A stretch of 64,000 bases of DNA from Rhizobium sp. SG_E_25_P2. GTDB lineage: Bacteria; Pseudomonadota; Alphaproteobacteria; Rhizobiales; Rhizobiaceae. Below the pieces are notes generated by a model. That model saw only the letters and a program-made list of their open reading frames with translations, was not told where the DNA came from and searched no databases. The stretch lies in assembly GCF_029892285.1 (NCBI RefSeq), contig NZ_JARXVM010000004.1:124001-188000 (forward strand). Reading direction: 5' to 3'. The position numbers and the translations under genes were made by a program. Shown one piece after another: positions 33,669 through 42,881 of the stretch (positions within the stretch are counted from its first letter, which is position 1; the number at the start of each line of letters is the position of its first letter).

Positions 33669-34601
33669 CTAGCGTGTGGCGAGTTTGAGGGCGGGCGGAA
33701 CGCCGCGCCCGGCGAGTCGCGGCCGCTGGGATTGCGATAGCTGCAGATGCACGCGCATCAGATCCGCCGCAAGCGTCATTTGGCCCCGTTCGATCTGTTC
33801 GAGGATCTGCAGATGCTCGGTGTTGGATTGCATCAGCCTGAATGTGCCGACATGATTGGCGGCCGGCAGCGCGAAACGCCGGCGGTGATGCGCGTTCAAC
33901 GCTTCGGCCATGAAGGGATTGCCGCAGCTCTTGGCGATCAGCAGGTGAAAGTCCATGTCGGTGCGTTCAAACAGTCGCCGGTCGAACTGCCGCTCGTCCA
34001 TCGCTTTCAGCGCCAGCATGGATTGGCGAAGCGAAAAGATCGCGGTCGCGTCGCGCTTGAAGTCCGGCATGGTCAGCGCCAGTGGTTCAGCCGCAAGACG
34101 GAATTCGAAACTCTTGACCAGCGCTTCCGCGCCGACAGCGAACTGCTTCAAAATCCATTGCTGGCCTGATCCGCGTTCGGCGAGATTGTCTTCCGACAGT
34201 TTGATCAGCGCATTTTGTACCGCCTGCCTGCCGGCCTCATAGCGGCGTTGCAGGCTTGCGACCGTCTGGACGTCGCCAATCCGGCCCGCCGCGAGATCGC
34301 GCAGGATTGCCGCATGCAGGTCTTCTTCCGAGGCGTCGGCGAAATCGGTCTCGGTCCGCGCCAGCATCACCGGGTCGGCTGCAAACCTGTAACCGCCGTC
34401 CGTATCGGGCAGGACCAGACCTTTCTCCGCCAGGATCTGCAGGGCCTTGCGCACCGGAGTTCTAGAGACATTGCAAAGGCTTGCGATCGCTTGTTCAGCC
34501 ATGCGCTCACCCGGCGACATGCCGCGCTCGGTGGCGATCTCCAGTATTTTCTGCGCCAATTCGACATGGCGTCGGTTGGGTTTTTTCGGCGTGTCCGTCA
34601 T
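33669..34601 (-). CDS. GntR-type regulator with two winged-helix domains and FCD-like C-terminus
   Basis: A 310-residue regulator. The first winged helix spans residues 12-75 (MAEQAIASLCNVSRTPVRKALQILAEKGLV). A second similar unit follows near 95-150 (LRDLAAGRIGDVQTVASLQRRYEAGRQAVQNALIKLSEDNLAERG), then an all-helical FCD-type ligand domain with FELRLAAEPLAL-like and DMDFHLLIAKSCGNPF segments near 165-225, the latter typical of the metal/ligand site. Most GntR/FadR proteins have one winged helix and about 230 residues. It heads its own operon and is divergent from the importer operon, so it is the likely regulator of both. Confidence 0.88.
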   Translation of the reverse strand: MTDTPKKPNRRHVELAQKILEIATERGMSPGERMAEQAIASLCNVSRTPVRKALQILAEKGLVLPDTDGGYRFAADPVMLARTETDFADASEEDLHAAILRDLAAGRIGDVQTVASLQRRYEAGRQAVQNALIKLSEDNLAERGSGQQWILKQFAVGAEALVKSFEFRLAAEPLALTMPDFKRDATAIFSLRQSMLALKAMDERQFDRRLFERTDMDFHLLIAKSCGNPFMAEALNAHHRRRFALPAANHVGTFRLMQSNTEHLQILEQIERGQMTLAADLMRVHLQLSQSQRPRLAGRGVPPALKLATR

Positions 34602-34683
34602 GCGCTCTTGTCCGGTTCAATGGGTATGCTGCCTGCGAAACCAGTGCTTTGCAAGCGTCTCCCACGGCTTCCAGCGTAAAATT

Positions 34684-34734
34684 TGCGCAGCGCACGATTT
34701 GCTATTGACGTATTTTTTTTTGAAATAATACTGT
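34684..34734 (+). promoter_or_regulatory. Promoter region of the polyamine-type importer operon
   Basis: Plus-strand TTGACG (34705-34710), 18-bp spacer with a T-run, TACTGT (34729-34734). Just upstream is the small palindrome TGCGCAGCGCA (34684-34694), which might be bound by the divergent GntR protein. The transcript leader would be about 70 nt. Confidence 0.45.
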
Positions 34735-34811
34735 AGCGCATCGGGCGAACAGATCGCAACAAGCGGCGGCGCCGATGCTGAGGCTGGAACAATTCAACAA
34801 GGGAGCTTCCC

Positions 34812-35879
34812 GTGATTGCGAAAATTCGATCTGGTTCGCGGAACTGGACCGCGACACTCTTGGCCGCGACCATGCTCGCCTCCGGCGCCGGCATGGCCAG
34901 CGCCGCCGACCTGGTGATCTCCAACTGGGCTGGCTATATGGCCCCCGACATCGCCGAGACCTTCAAGAAGGCGACCGGGCTTGAGGTCGAGATCGTCAAT
35001 CACGCCACCAATGAAGAAGTCATGGGCAAACTGATGGCGAGCGGCGGCAAGGGCTACGACATCGTCTTCGTGTCCTCGCCCTTTGCCGAAATCCTCAATG
35101 GCCAGGGCCTGGCCGAGCCGATCGACAAGGCTGCCGTTCCGAACCTCGCCAATCTCTATCCGGAAGCCGCAAGCCTCGCTTACGATCCCGGCGCGAATTT
35201 CTCCGTCCCCTATACCTGGGGCACGACCGGCCTTTGCTATCGCTCCGATCTGGTGAAAACCACGCCGGACAGCTGGATGAATCTGCTGAAGCCGTCTGAC
35301 GATCTCAAGGGCAAGGTCACAATGCTGGCGACCGACCGCTGGCTGATGGCGGCAGGCCTGTTCGCGCTGGGCTATTCGGCCAATGAAAAGGATCCGGCCA
35401 AGATCGAGGAAGCCAAGAACCTGCTGATCGAGGCGAAAAAGACCTTGCTCGCCTATGACGACACGACCTTCTATTCCAAGCTCGTTTCCGGCGAAGCCTC
35501 GCTGGTGCATGCCTGGGACGGCTGGTGCAATTACGGCATCACCGACAACAAGGACATCAAGTTCGTGACGCCGAAGGAAGGCTCGGATCTCTGGGTCGAC
35601 ACGATGGTGGTGATGAAATCATCAGAGCATAAGGATGCGGCGATGAAGTTCATCAACTTCATGCTCGACGCCAAGAACCATGCCTGGGCCGCCGCCAACA
35701 TCCTCTACAAGGTGCCGAACAAGGCCGCCATGGAAAGCCTCGATCCGGCGCTGATCACAGCCTATCCGAATATGGGCATGACGCCGGCGGAACTCACCAA
35801 GTTCGAACTGCTGCGCGATCTCGGCGATGCGCAGAAGGATTATTCCAAGGCGGTCAGCGAGATCAAGGCCGCCAACTGA
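34812..35879 (+). CDS. Polyamine-type ABC transporter substrate-binding protein
   Basis: A 355-residue PotD/PotF-class periplasmic protein. The signal peptide ends near residue 32 (ASGAGMASAADLVI). The class signature ISNWAGYMAPDIAETFKKATG follows, then FVSSPFAEILNGQG and VPYTWGTTGLCYRSD near 130. The start is GTG 34812 with GGGAG upstream. PotD-like proteins bind spermidine or putrescine, but this class also takes up other cations and some opines, so polyamine is a family-level inference. It is first of the importer operon. Confidence 0.9.
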   Translation: MIAKIRSGSRNWTATLLAATMLASGAGMASAADLVISNWAGYMAPDIAETFKKATGLEVEIVNHATNEEVMGKLMASGGKGYDIVFVSSPFAEILNGQGLAEPIDKAAVPNLANLYPEAASLAYDPGANFSVPYTWGTTGLCYRSDLVKTTPDSWMNLLKPSDDLKGKVTMLATDRWLMAAGLFALGYSANEKDPAKIEEAKNLLIEAKKTLLAYDDTTFYSKLVSGEASLVHAWDGWCNYGITDNKDIKFVTPKEGSDLWVDTMVVMKSSEHKDAAMKFINFMLDAKNHAWAAANILYKVPNKAAMESLDPALITAYPNMGMTPAELTKFELLRDLGDAQKDYSKAVSEIKAAN

Positions 35880-35986
35880 CGGTCTGCCTCTGAAGACCCG
35901 GCGGGGTTCTCTGAATCCTGCCGGCGCCGAGGCGAAAGCGAGGCGGGCCGTGTTCGCCTCGGCCAATCTCATCCCATTGTCAGACT

Positions 35987-36865
35987 GTGAATCGAAACCC
36001 CGTGTCCTCCAAGGCTGCACGTTCTAATCTCATGGCTGCGCCCGCCGTCGCCTGGCTTCTCCTGTTCATGGTGACGCCCTGCGCGCTGGTGCTCGCCTAT
36101 GCCTTTTTCGAAAGAGGCCCGTGGGGCGGCGTCGTCTTCAATTTCAATTTTGACAATTTCATCAGGGTCGCCGATCCGCTTTACGCCAAGATCTTCCTGT
36201 CTTCGGCGCGGATTGCCGCGATCACCACACTGATCGCCATTCTCATCGCCTATCCCGCCGCCTACGCCATCAACCGCGCGCCGCGCTCGCGCCAGGCGTT
36301 GCTGCTGTTCTTCGCGGTGCTGCCCTTCTGGAGCAATTATCTGATCCGCACCTATGCCTGGATCGTGCTGCTCAACCGCGAGGGCCTGTTCAACAATCTG
36401 CTGCGCTGGCTGGGATACGAGGGCGAGCCGCTGTCGCTGCTCTACACCGAAGGCGCTGTGATCACCGGCCTCGTCTACAATTACCTGCCCTTCGTGATCC
36501 TGGCGATCTACTCCTCGCTGTCGCGCCTGAGCCCGGATTACGCCGAAGCGTCGCGCGATCTCGGGGCCGGCCCCGTCAGAACCTTCCTGCGGGTGATCCT
36601 GCCCTTGACGCTGCCGGGCGTCGCCGCCGGCGGCGTGTTCGTCTTCGTGCTGTCGATCGGGAATTTCGTCACGCCGGCGCTGCTCGGCGGCGGACGCTTC
36701 CAGATGATCGGCAATGTCGTCTACGACCAGTTCCTCACCGCCAATGACTGGCCTTTCGGCGCGGCGCTCGGCATGGCGCTGATTGCGGTGATGGTGGCGC
36801 TGCTCACCCTTCAGGCCAAGGCCGCCTCCCGCGCCGCCGGCGAAGTCAGGGAGGCCGAGGCATGA
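35987..36865 (+). CDS. Polyamine-type ABC transporter permease (PotB class)
   Basis: About 292 residues with six membrane helices. The EAA loop reads YAEASRDLGAGPVRTFLRVILPLTLPGVAAG near residue 185. The start is uncertain: GTG 35987 is shown, but GTG 36002 and ATG 36032 are possible and none has a strong ribosome site. Some 107 bp separate it from the binding-protein gene. It overlaps the next permease by 4 bp. Confidence 0.9.
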   Translation: MNRNPVSSKAARSNLMAAPAVAWLLLFMVTPCALVLAYAFFERGPWGGVVFNFNFDNFIRVADPLYAKIFLSSARIAAITTLIAILIAYPAAYAINRAPRSRQALLLFFAVLPFWSNYLIRTYAWIVLLNREGLFNNLLRWLGYEGEPLSLLYTEGAVITGLVYNYLPFVILAIYSSLSRLSPDYAEASRDLGAGPVRTFLRVILPLTLPGVAAGGVFVFVLSIGNFVTPALLGGGRFQMIGNVVYDQFLTANDWPFGAALGMALIAVMVALLTLQAKAASRAAGEVREAEA

Positions 36866-37637
36866 AGACCCGTTCGCTGCCCTTCCGGCTGATCCTCGTC
36901 GCCGTCTTCGGCTTTCTCTATCTGCCGATCGCCGTGCTGGTGCTGCTGTCTTTCAACGAGGCCGGCCTGCCGACCGCCTGGTCCGGCTTTTCGCTGAAAT
37001 GGTATGCATCTCTCGCCGAGAACAAGGACATTCTCGGCGCAGCCTGGAACACATTGGTGGTCGGCGTTTTCGCCACGGTGATCTCCACCGTGCTCGGCAC
37101 GATGCTGGCGATCGGCATCGAAAGCCGGAGGCGAAAGAGCGCCTCGCTGGAAGCGCTGATCTTCGCGCCGATGGTGATCCCGGACATCGTGCTCGCGGTG
37201 GCGCTGCTCACCTTCTTCTCGCGCCTCGACATCACGCTCGGCCTGCACACGATCGTCATCAGCCATGTGATCTTCGATCTCGCTTTCGTCAGCTCCATCG
37301 TCCGCGCCCGGCTCAAGCATTTCGACTATTCGATCGTGGAGGCGTCGCGCGATCTCGGCGCCTCGCCTTGGACGACCTTCTGGCGGATCACCTTCCCGGT
37401 GCTGGCCCCGGCCATCATCGCCGGCGCGCTTCTGGCTTTCACCCTGTCGGTGGATGAATTCATCATCGCCTTCTTCACGGCCGGCGCCGGCCGCGGCTCG
37501 ATCACGCTGCCGATCCAGATCTATTCGATGATCCGCTTCGGCGTGACGCCCGAGATCAACGCGCTCGCGACCATCGTTATGGGGGTCAGCGCGCTCGCGC
37601 TCATCCTTTCCCAATGGCTCAACAAAGAACAGATGCA

Positions 37638-37641
<4 letters not shown>
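36862..37641 (+). CDS. Polyamine-type ABC transporter permease (PotC class)
   Basis: A 259-residue permease with YLPIAVLVLLSFNEAGLP near the N-terminus, typical of PotC, and the EAA loop VEASRDLGASPWTTFWRITFPVLAPAIIAG near 165. The start ATG overlaps the previous stop (ATGA), and its own stop overlaps the ATPase start in the same way. Confidence 0.93.
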
Positions 37642-38717
<1,076 letters not shown>

Positions 38718-38718
38718 G

Positions 38719-40011
38719 ATGTCCAAGACGATTGCATTTTTCCCGGAAGCGGCCTTCGGGCCAGCGCTGAATTCCGTCGGCATCGCCCAGGCTGTCGAGG
38801 CGCTGGGCCACAAGGCCGTGTTCCTGTCCGATCCAGGTTTCGTTTCGGTCTATGAAGGCTATGGATTTGAGGCGCATCCGGTCAATCTTTCCGAACCGAT
38901 GCCGCCCGAGCAGATGGCGAAGTTCTGGGAAGACTTCATCAACGGCCATATCCCGAACTTCCGCAAGAGCCCCTATGACCAGATCGACAATTATGTGAAG
39001 GATTGCTGGACGGCGATCGTCGACAGCGCCAAATGGGCCGAGAAGGATCTGCCGGGCGTGCTCGCCAAGATCAATCCAGACATGATCTGCGTCGACAATG
39101 TCATCCTGTTTCCGGCGGTCAAGCATTTCGGCAAACCCTGGGTGCGCATCATCTCCTGCTCGGAAAACGAAATCGAGGATCCGAAGATCCCGCCGCATCT
39201 CTCCGGCTGCCGTCAGGACGATTACGAGGGCCACAAGGCCTATCGCGACCACTTCAACGAGGTGATCAAGCCGATCCATGACGATTACAACGCCTTCCTC
39301 GCCTCAACGGGCGAAGCGGCCTATCCGATCGGCCAGTTCTTCGAAGCCTCGCCTTACATGAACCTGCTGCTCTATCCGGAATCGGCAAAGTTCGATCGCG
39401 AACATCCGCTCGATCCCAACCAGTTCCAGTATCTCGAAGGCTGCGTCCGCAAGGAAAAGTCCTATGAGGCGCCGACGTTCGCGATCAACAACGACAAGCC
39501 GCTGATCTACATTTCCTTCGGCTCGCTCGGCGCCGGCGACACCGATCTCCTGAAGCGGCTGATCGAGACGATCGGCAAGCTGCCCTACCGGGCGCTCGTC
39601 AATGTCGGCGACTACAAGGACCAGTATGAAAACGTGCCGGGCAATGTGGTCATCGAAAGCTGGTTCCCGCAGCCCTCGGTCATCCCGCAGGTCGACGCGG
39701 CCATTCATCACGGCGGCAATAACTCCTTCACCGAATGCCTCTATTTCGGCAAACCCGCCATCATCATGCCCTATGTCTGGGACGGTCATGACAACGCCAC
39801 GCGCGTCGACGAAACCGGCCACGGCTTCAAGATGCCGCGCTACGACTGGACCGACGAGGAACTGGCCGCCAAGCTCGACCACATGATCAACGATCCCAAG
39901 ATGAAGGCGAAGCTTCAGGCCACCTCGGCGCATATGCAGTCGCAGAACGGTCCGCAGAAGGCGGCGGTCATTCTGGATCAGTTGGTGAAGACGGGGGCGT
40001 ATCGTGCTTGA
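38719..40011 (+). CDS. GT1-family glycosyltransferase, copy 2
   Basis: A 430-residue paralogue of the glycosyltransferase at 32349, sharing the start (IAFFPEAAFGPALNSVGIAQAV), SPYDQIDNYVKDCWTAIVDSA near 85, INPDMICVDNVILFPA near 120, SFGSLGAGD near 275 and the donor-site HHGGNNSFTECLYFGKPAIIMP near 335 with WDGHDNA. AGAGGG precedes ATG 38719. The two paralogues occupy matching positions in the divergent operons, each followed by an aldehyde dehydrogenase further on. They may act in series or on two related acceptors. Donor and acceptor are unknown. After its stop comes a palindromic repeat, then the cupin genes. Confidence 0.88.
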   Translation: MSKTIAFFPEAAFGPALNSVGIAQAVEALGHKAVFLSDPGFVSVYEGYGFEAHPVNLSEPMPPEQMAKFWEDFINGHIPNFRKSPYDQIDNYVKDCWTAIVDSAKWAEKDLPGVLAKINPDMICVDNVILFPAVKHFGKPWVRIISCSENEIEDPKIPPHLSGCRQDDYEGHKAYRDHFNEVIKPIHDDYNAFLASTGEAAYPIGQFFEASPYMNLLLYPESAKFDREHPLDPNQFQYLEGCVRKEKSYEAPTFAINNDKPLIYISFGSLGAGDTDLLKRLIETIGKLPYRALVNVGDYKDQYENVPGNVVIESWFPQPSVIPQVDAAIHHGGNNSFTECLYFGKPAIIMPYVWDGHDNATRVDETGHGFKMPRYDWTDEELAAKLDHMINDPKMKAKLQATSAHMQSQNGPQKAAVILDQLVKTGAYRA

Positions 40012-40042
40012 TATATCCGCATCACACGTAGGTGGTCGAGGC

Positions 40043-40201
40043 TACCCCCCTCTGGTCTGCCGACCATCTCCCCCTCAAGGGGGGAGATTGGATGGTGGTG
40101 CCGGCATCCCCCATCCTCGACGTCTGTTGCTGGGGGATGGTCGATCCTCTTGTCAATCTCCCCCCTTGAGGGGGAGATGTCCGGCAGGACAGAGGGGGGT
40201 A
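40043..40201. repeat. RIME-like palindromic intergenic repeat
   Basis: Two 48-bp arms (40043-40090 and 40154-40201) are inverted repeats of each other with a few mismatches. Each arm also holds its own short hairpin around CTCCCCCTCAAGGGGGGAG. Between them an inner stem pairs CATCCCCC (40105-40112) with GGGGGATG (40132-40139). Compact C/G-run palindromes of this sort are scattered between genes in rhizobia (RIME and similar elements). It lies inside the operon between the glycosyltransferase and the first cupin, so the RNA would fold strongly there and may reduce downstream expression. Confidence 0.8.
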
Positions 40202-40233
40202 ATGCTGGCTCCAACCACCCCGGAGGTCCTCCA

Positions 40234-40596
40234 TTGACCGACACCCTCAAATCCACCGCCCCGCATATCCACAACGCCACCAGTTTCGACGATCTCGTCG
40301 ATTGGGGTGTGCAATCGGACGCCATTGAGGGCCAATCGACATCCACAGGGCGGCTGCTGTTCAAAGGGCCGAACAACCAGCCGGAAACCGGCATCTGGGT
40401 CTGCACGCCCGGCCGCTGGCGATTGTCCATCCCGCGCGACGAATTCTGCCATTTCGTCTCGGGCTCGGCCACCTATCGTTCGGATGACGGCGAGGTGGTC
40501 GAGGTCTCGGCGGCAACCGCGGTGATGTTCAAGGCGGGCTGGACCGGCGAATGCACGGTGCATGAGACCATGCGCAATATCTACATGCTGGTATGA
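40234..40596 (+). CDS. Small cupin protein (DUF861/Cupin_3-like), copy 1
   Basis: A 120-residue single-domain cupin. I start it at TTG 40234 because GGAGG lies 7 bp upstream and the next two cupin genes start at the equivalent place; a longer frame would run through the repeat. Core motifs are GIWVCTPGRWRLSIPRDEFCHFVSGSATY near residues 53-82 and AVMFKAGWTGECTVHETMRNIYML at the end. The His/Glu pattern of metal cupins is only partly kept. The DUF861 group includes EutQ-like and ureidoglycine-aminohydrolase-like proteins. The substrate is unknown. Confidence 0.82.
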   Translation: MTDTLKSTAPHIHNATSFDDLVDWGVQSDAIEGQSTSTGRLLFKGPNNQPETGIWVCTPGRWRLSIPRDEFCHFVSGSATYRSDDGEVVEVSAATAVMFKAGWTGECTVHETMRNIYMLV

Positions 40597-40603
40597 GGTT
40601 GAG

Positions 40604-40945
40604 ATGACCACACCCCACTGGGCGAAAGCCGACGCCGTGGCGCTCGAAGACTGGGGCGCGTCGACGACCGCCACCGAAGGCAATCCGGTCATGGCCGGCA
40701 AGATCCTCAGCGTGAACGCGGATGGATCGAGCGAATGCGGCATCTGGTCCTGCACGCCGGGAACCCGGAAGATCACGATTGCCAGCGACGAGTTCTGCGT
40801 CTTTCTGGGCGGCAAGGGCCTCTATATCAGTGAAGACGGCGAGGAGATCGCCGTCGAAGCCGGTTCGATCGTTTTCTTTCCCAGAGGTTGGACCGGAACC
40901 TCCATCATCACCGAAACTCTGTCCAAGGCTTTCATGAGCCGCTGA
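40604..40945 (+). CDS. Small cupin protein (DUF861/Cupin_3-like), copy 2
   Basis: A 113-residue paralogue of the flanking cupins: ECGIWSCTPGTRKITIASDEFCVFLGGKGLYISEDGEEI near residue 43, then SIVFFPRGWTGTSIITETLSKAF. Where copies 1 and 3 have DEFCHF, this has DEFCVF, so a candidate metal-binding histidine is lost; copies 1 and 3 also have VHET where this has ITET. ATG 40604 lies 7 bp after the previous stop. It may be a non-catalytic partner of its neighbours. Confidence 0.82.
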   Translation: MTTPHWAKADAVALEDWGASTTATEGNPVMAGKILSVNADGSSECGIWSCTPGTRKITIASDEFCVFLGGKGLYISEDGEEIAVEAGSIVFFPRGWTGTSIITETLSKAFMSR

Positions 40946-40960
40946 CTGCAAGGAATAGAC

Positions 40961-41308
40961 ATGACCTCCGCACCCCTTATGTACAAGCCGCTCGAACAGG
41001 ACAACCTGGTCGATTGGGGCACGATCCCCACCATGATCGAAGGCGTCAGCCACGTCTCCGGCAAGCTCATTCACAAGGGCCCGAACGGCGAAAGCGAATG
41101 CGGCTTGTGGATCTGCACGCCCGGCAAATGGGAATGCCATGTGACGCGCGACGAATTCTGCCACTTCCTCGAGGGACGTTCGACCTATGTGCATGAAAGC
41201 GGCGAGGTGATCGAAATCACCCCTGATACCGCCGCCTTCTTCCCCAAGGATTGGAAGGGCGTCTGCACCGTCCATGAGACGATCAAGAAAGTCTACATGA
41301 TCCGCTGA
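40961..41308 (+). CDS. Small cupin protein (DUF861/Cupin_3-like), copy 3
   Basis: A 115-residue cupin, closest to copy 1: DNLVDWGTIPTMIEGVSHVSGK near residue 14, ECGLWICTPGKWECHVTRDEFCHFLEGRSTY near 46 and AAFFPKDWKGVCTVHETIKKVYMIR at the end. It keeps both DEFCHF and VHET. It follows copy 2 by 15 bp and precedes the aldehyde dehydrogenase by 38 bp. Confidence 0.83.
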   Translation: MTSAPLMYKPLEQDNLVDWGTIPTMIEGVSHVSGKLIHKGPNGESECGLWICTPGKWECHVTRDEFCHFLEGRSTYVHESGEVIEITPDTAAFFPKDWKGVCTVHETIKKVYMIR

Positions 41309-41346
41309 GCAAGCGGGACGGCCTTAACGGCCAGTCAGGACCAGAT

Positions 41347-42852
41347 ATGCAGGACTTATTGAAACCCGTCCATTTCGTGGACGGCGGCTACCGGCCGAGC
41401 CTGGGCGCCCGCGCCGATGTGATCGACCCGGCGACGCTTGCCGTGGTCGGCGCGTTTGCCGAAACCACAGACGCCGAGCTCGACGCAGCGCTGGCGCTTG
41501 CGACCGCCGCGCAAAAGAGCTGGGCGAAGATTGACGCCAAGACGCGCGCCGCGATCCTGCACCGGATCGCCAACCGCATCGAGACGACCGATATGCGCCG
41601 CTGCGCCGAGGTGATGTCGCGGGAAATGGGCAAGCCCTATCCCGAGGCGATCGGCGAAGTCGCCAATTGCGCCGGCGCCTTCCGCTATTTCGCCGAGATC
41701 GCCAGAGACGAAGCGGGCAAGGTGGCGGGAACGACGCAGACCGGCTCGTTTCAATATGCGCGCTACGAGCCGCTGGGCGTCTCCGTTCACATCATGCCCT
41801 TCAACTTCCCGATCCTGTTGATGTGCTGGACGGTCGCCGCCTCGCTCGCCTCGGGCAATGCTTGCATCATCAAGCCCGCGCCGGCGACGACGCTGTCGAC
41901 ATTGATTTTCATGGAGGTCTTCGCCGATCTGCCAGCCGGCCTGATCGCCTGCCTGCCGGGCGGCGCGGAGATTGCCAAGGCGCTGGTTGCGTCGAAGAAG
42001 ACGCATGCCGTCGCCTTCACCGGTTCGGCGGAGGCGGGCAGGGCGGTGGCCATGGCCGCCGCTGGCGCAATGAAGCCTGCGGTGATCGAGGGCGGCGGCT
42101 CGGATCCGATGATCATCACCGCGCATGCGCCGCTCGATGTCGCCGCCGCCGGCGCGGTCACGGCCGCTTTCCACATGTCGGGCCAGGTCTGCACCTCGGC
42201 CGAGCGCTTCTTCGTTGTCGACGCCGTGCATGACGCCTTCATCGAGCAATTCGTCGCCGAGACCCGCCGGTTGCGGATCGGCAACGGCCTCGACAAGGCA
42301 GAGATCGGCCCTCTCGTCTCCAAGGCGGCGCGCGACAAGGTGATCCGTCTGGTCGAGGACGCCAAATCCAAGGGCGCAACGGCTGTTATCGGCGGCAAGA
42401 TCCCCGAGGACCAGCCGGTGGGCTGGTTCTATGAGCCGACCATCCTGACCGGCTGCACGCCCGACATGGCGATCATGCAGGAGGAATGCTTCGGCCCGGT
42501 CGCGGCCGTGATGCGCGTGCAGGATTTCGACGAGGCTATAACCCGCGCCAATGACAGCGAATTCGGTCTCGGCGCATCGGTGTTCACCACCTCGCTCGAA
42601 GAGGCGATGGAGGCGGCCGAACGGCTGGAGGCCGGCATGGTCTGGGTCAACAATCCGTTGATCGACAATGACGCGCTGCCCTTCGGCGGCTGGAAGCGCT
42701 CGGGCCTGGGACGGGAACTCTCACGGCTTGGCCTAGACGCCTTCCGGCGCTCCAAGATGGTCATCATCGACCACAAGCCAGTGCGTCAGGGCTGGTGGTA
42801 TCCCTATCCCGACGACTGGTTCTACGAGACGGGCGGCCGCAAGCACGTCTGA
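41347..42852 (+). CDS. Aldehyde dehydrogenase family protein, divergent active-site context
   Basis: A 501-residue ALDH-superfamily enzyme. The catalytic cysteine is in HMSGQVCTSAERF near residue 283 and the cofactor-loop FTGSAEAGRAVAM near 226. The usual LELGGKSP segment reads VIEGGGSDP, keeping the glutamate but replacing the following Leu and Lys. PFNFPILLMCW near 150 replaces the usual PWNYP. It ends with a long WWYPYPDDWFYETGGRK tail. These changes suggest a specialised substrate, such as an amino- or glycosylated aldehyde. It follows the cupins and precedes the saccharopine-dehydrogenase-like gene by 29 bp. Confidence 0.88.
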   Translation: MQDLLKPVHFVDGGYRPSLGARADVIDPATLAVVGAFAETTDAELDAALALATAAQKSWAKIDAKTRAAILHRIANRIETTDMRRCAEVMSREMGKPYPEAIGEVANCAGAFRYFAEIARDEAGKVAGTTQTGSFQYARYEPLGVSVHIMPFNFPILLMCWTVAASLASGNACIIKPAPATTLSTLIFMEVFADLPAGLIACLPGGAEIAKALVASKKTHAVAFTGSAEAGRAVAMAAAGAMKPAVIEGGGSDPMIITAHAPLDVAAAGAVTAAFHMSGQVCTSAERFFVVDAVHDAFIEQFVAETRRLRIGNGLDKAEIGPLVSKAARDKVIRLVEDAKSKGATAVIGGKIPEDQPVGWFYEPTILTGCTPDMAIMQEECFGPVAAVMRVQDFDEAITRANDSEFGLGASVFTTSLEEAMEAAERLEAGMVWVNNPLIDNDALPFGGWKRSGLGRELSRLGLDAFRRSKMVIIDHKPVRQGWWYPYPDDWFYETGGRKHV

Positions 42853-42881
42853 CACAACGACATTTCAGCAGGAACGACATC

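Noticed and set aside
40043-40201. CRISPR array or insertion-sequence remnant
   Set aside because: There are only two inverted arms, no regular direct repeats or spacers, and no transposase fragment; the composition fits a RIME-like element.
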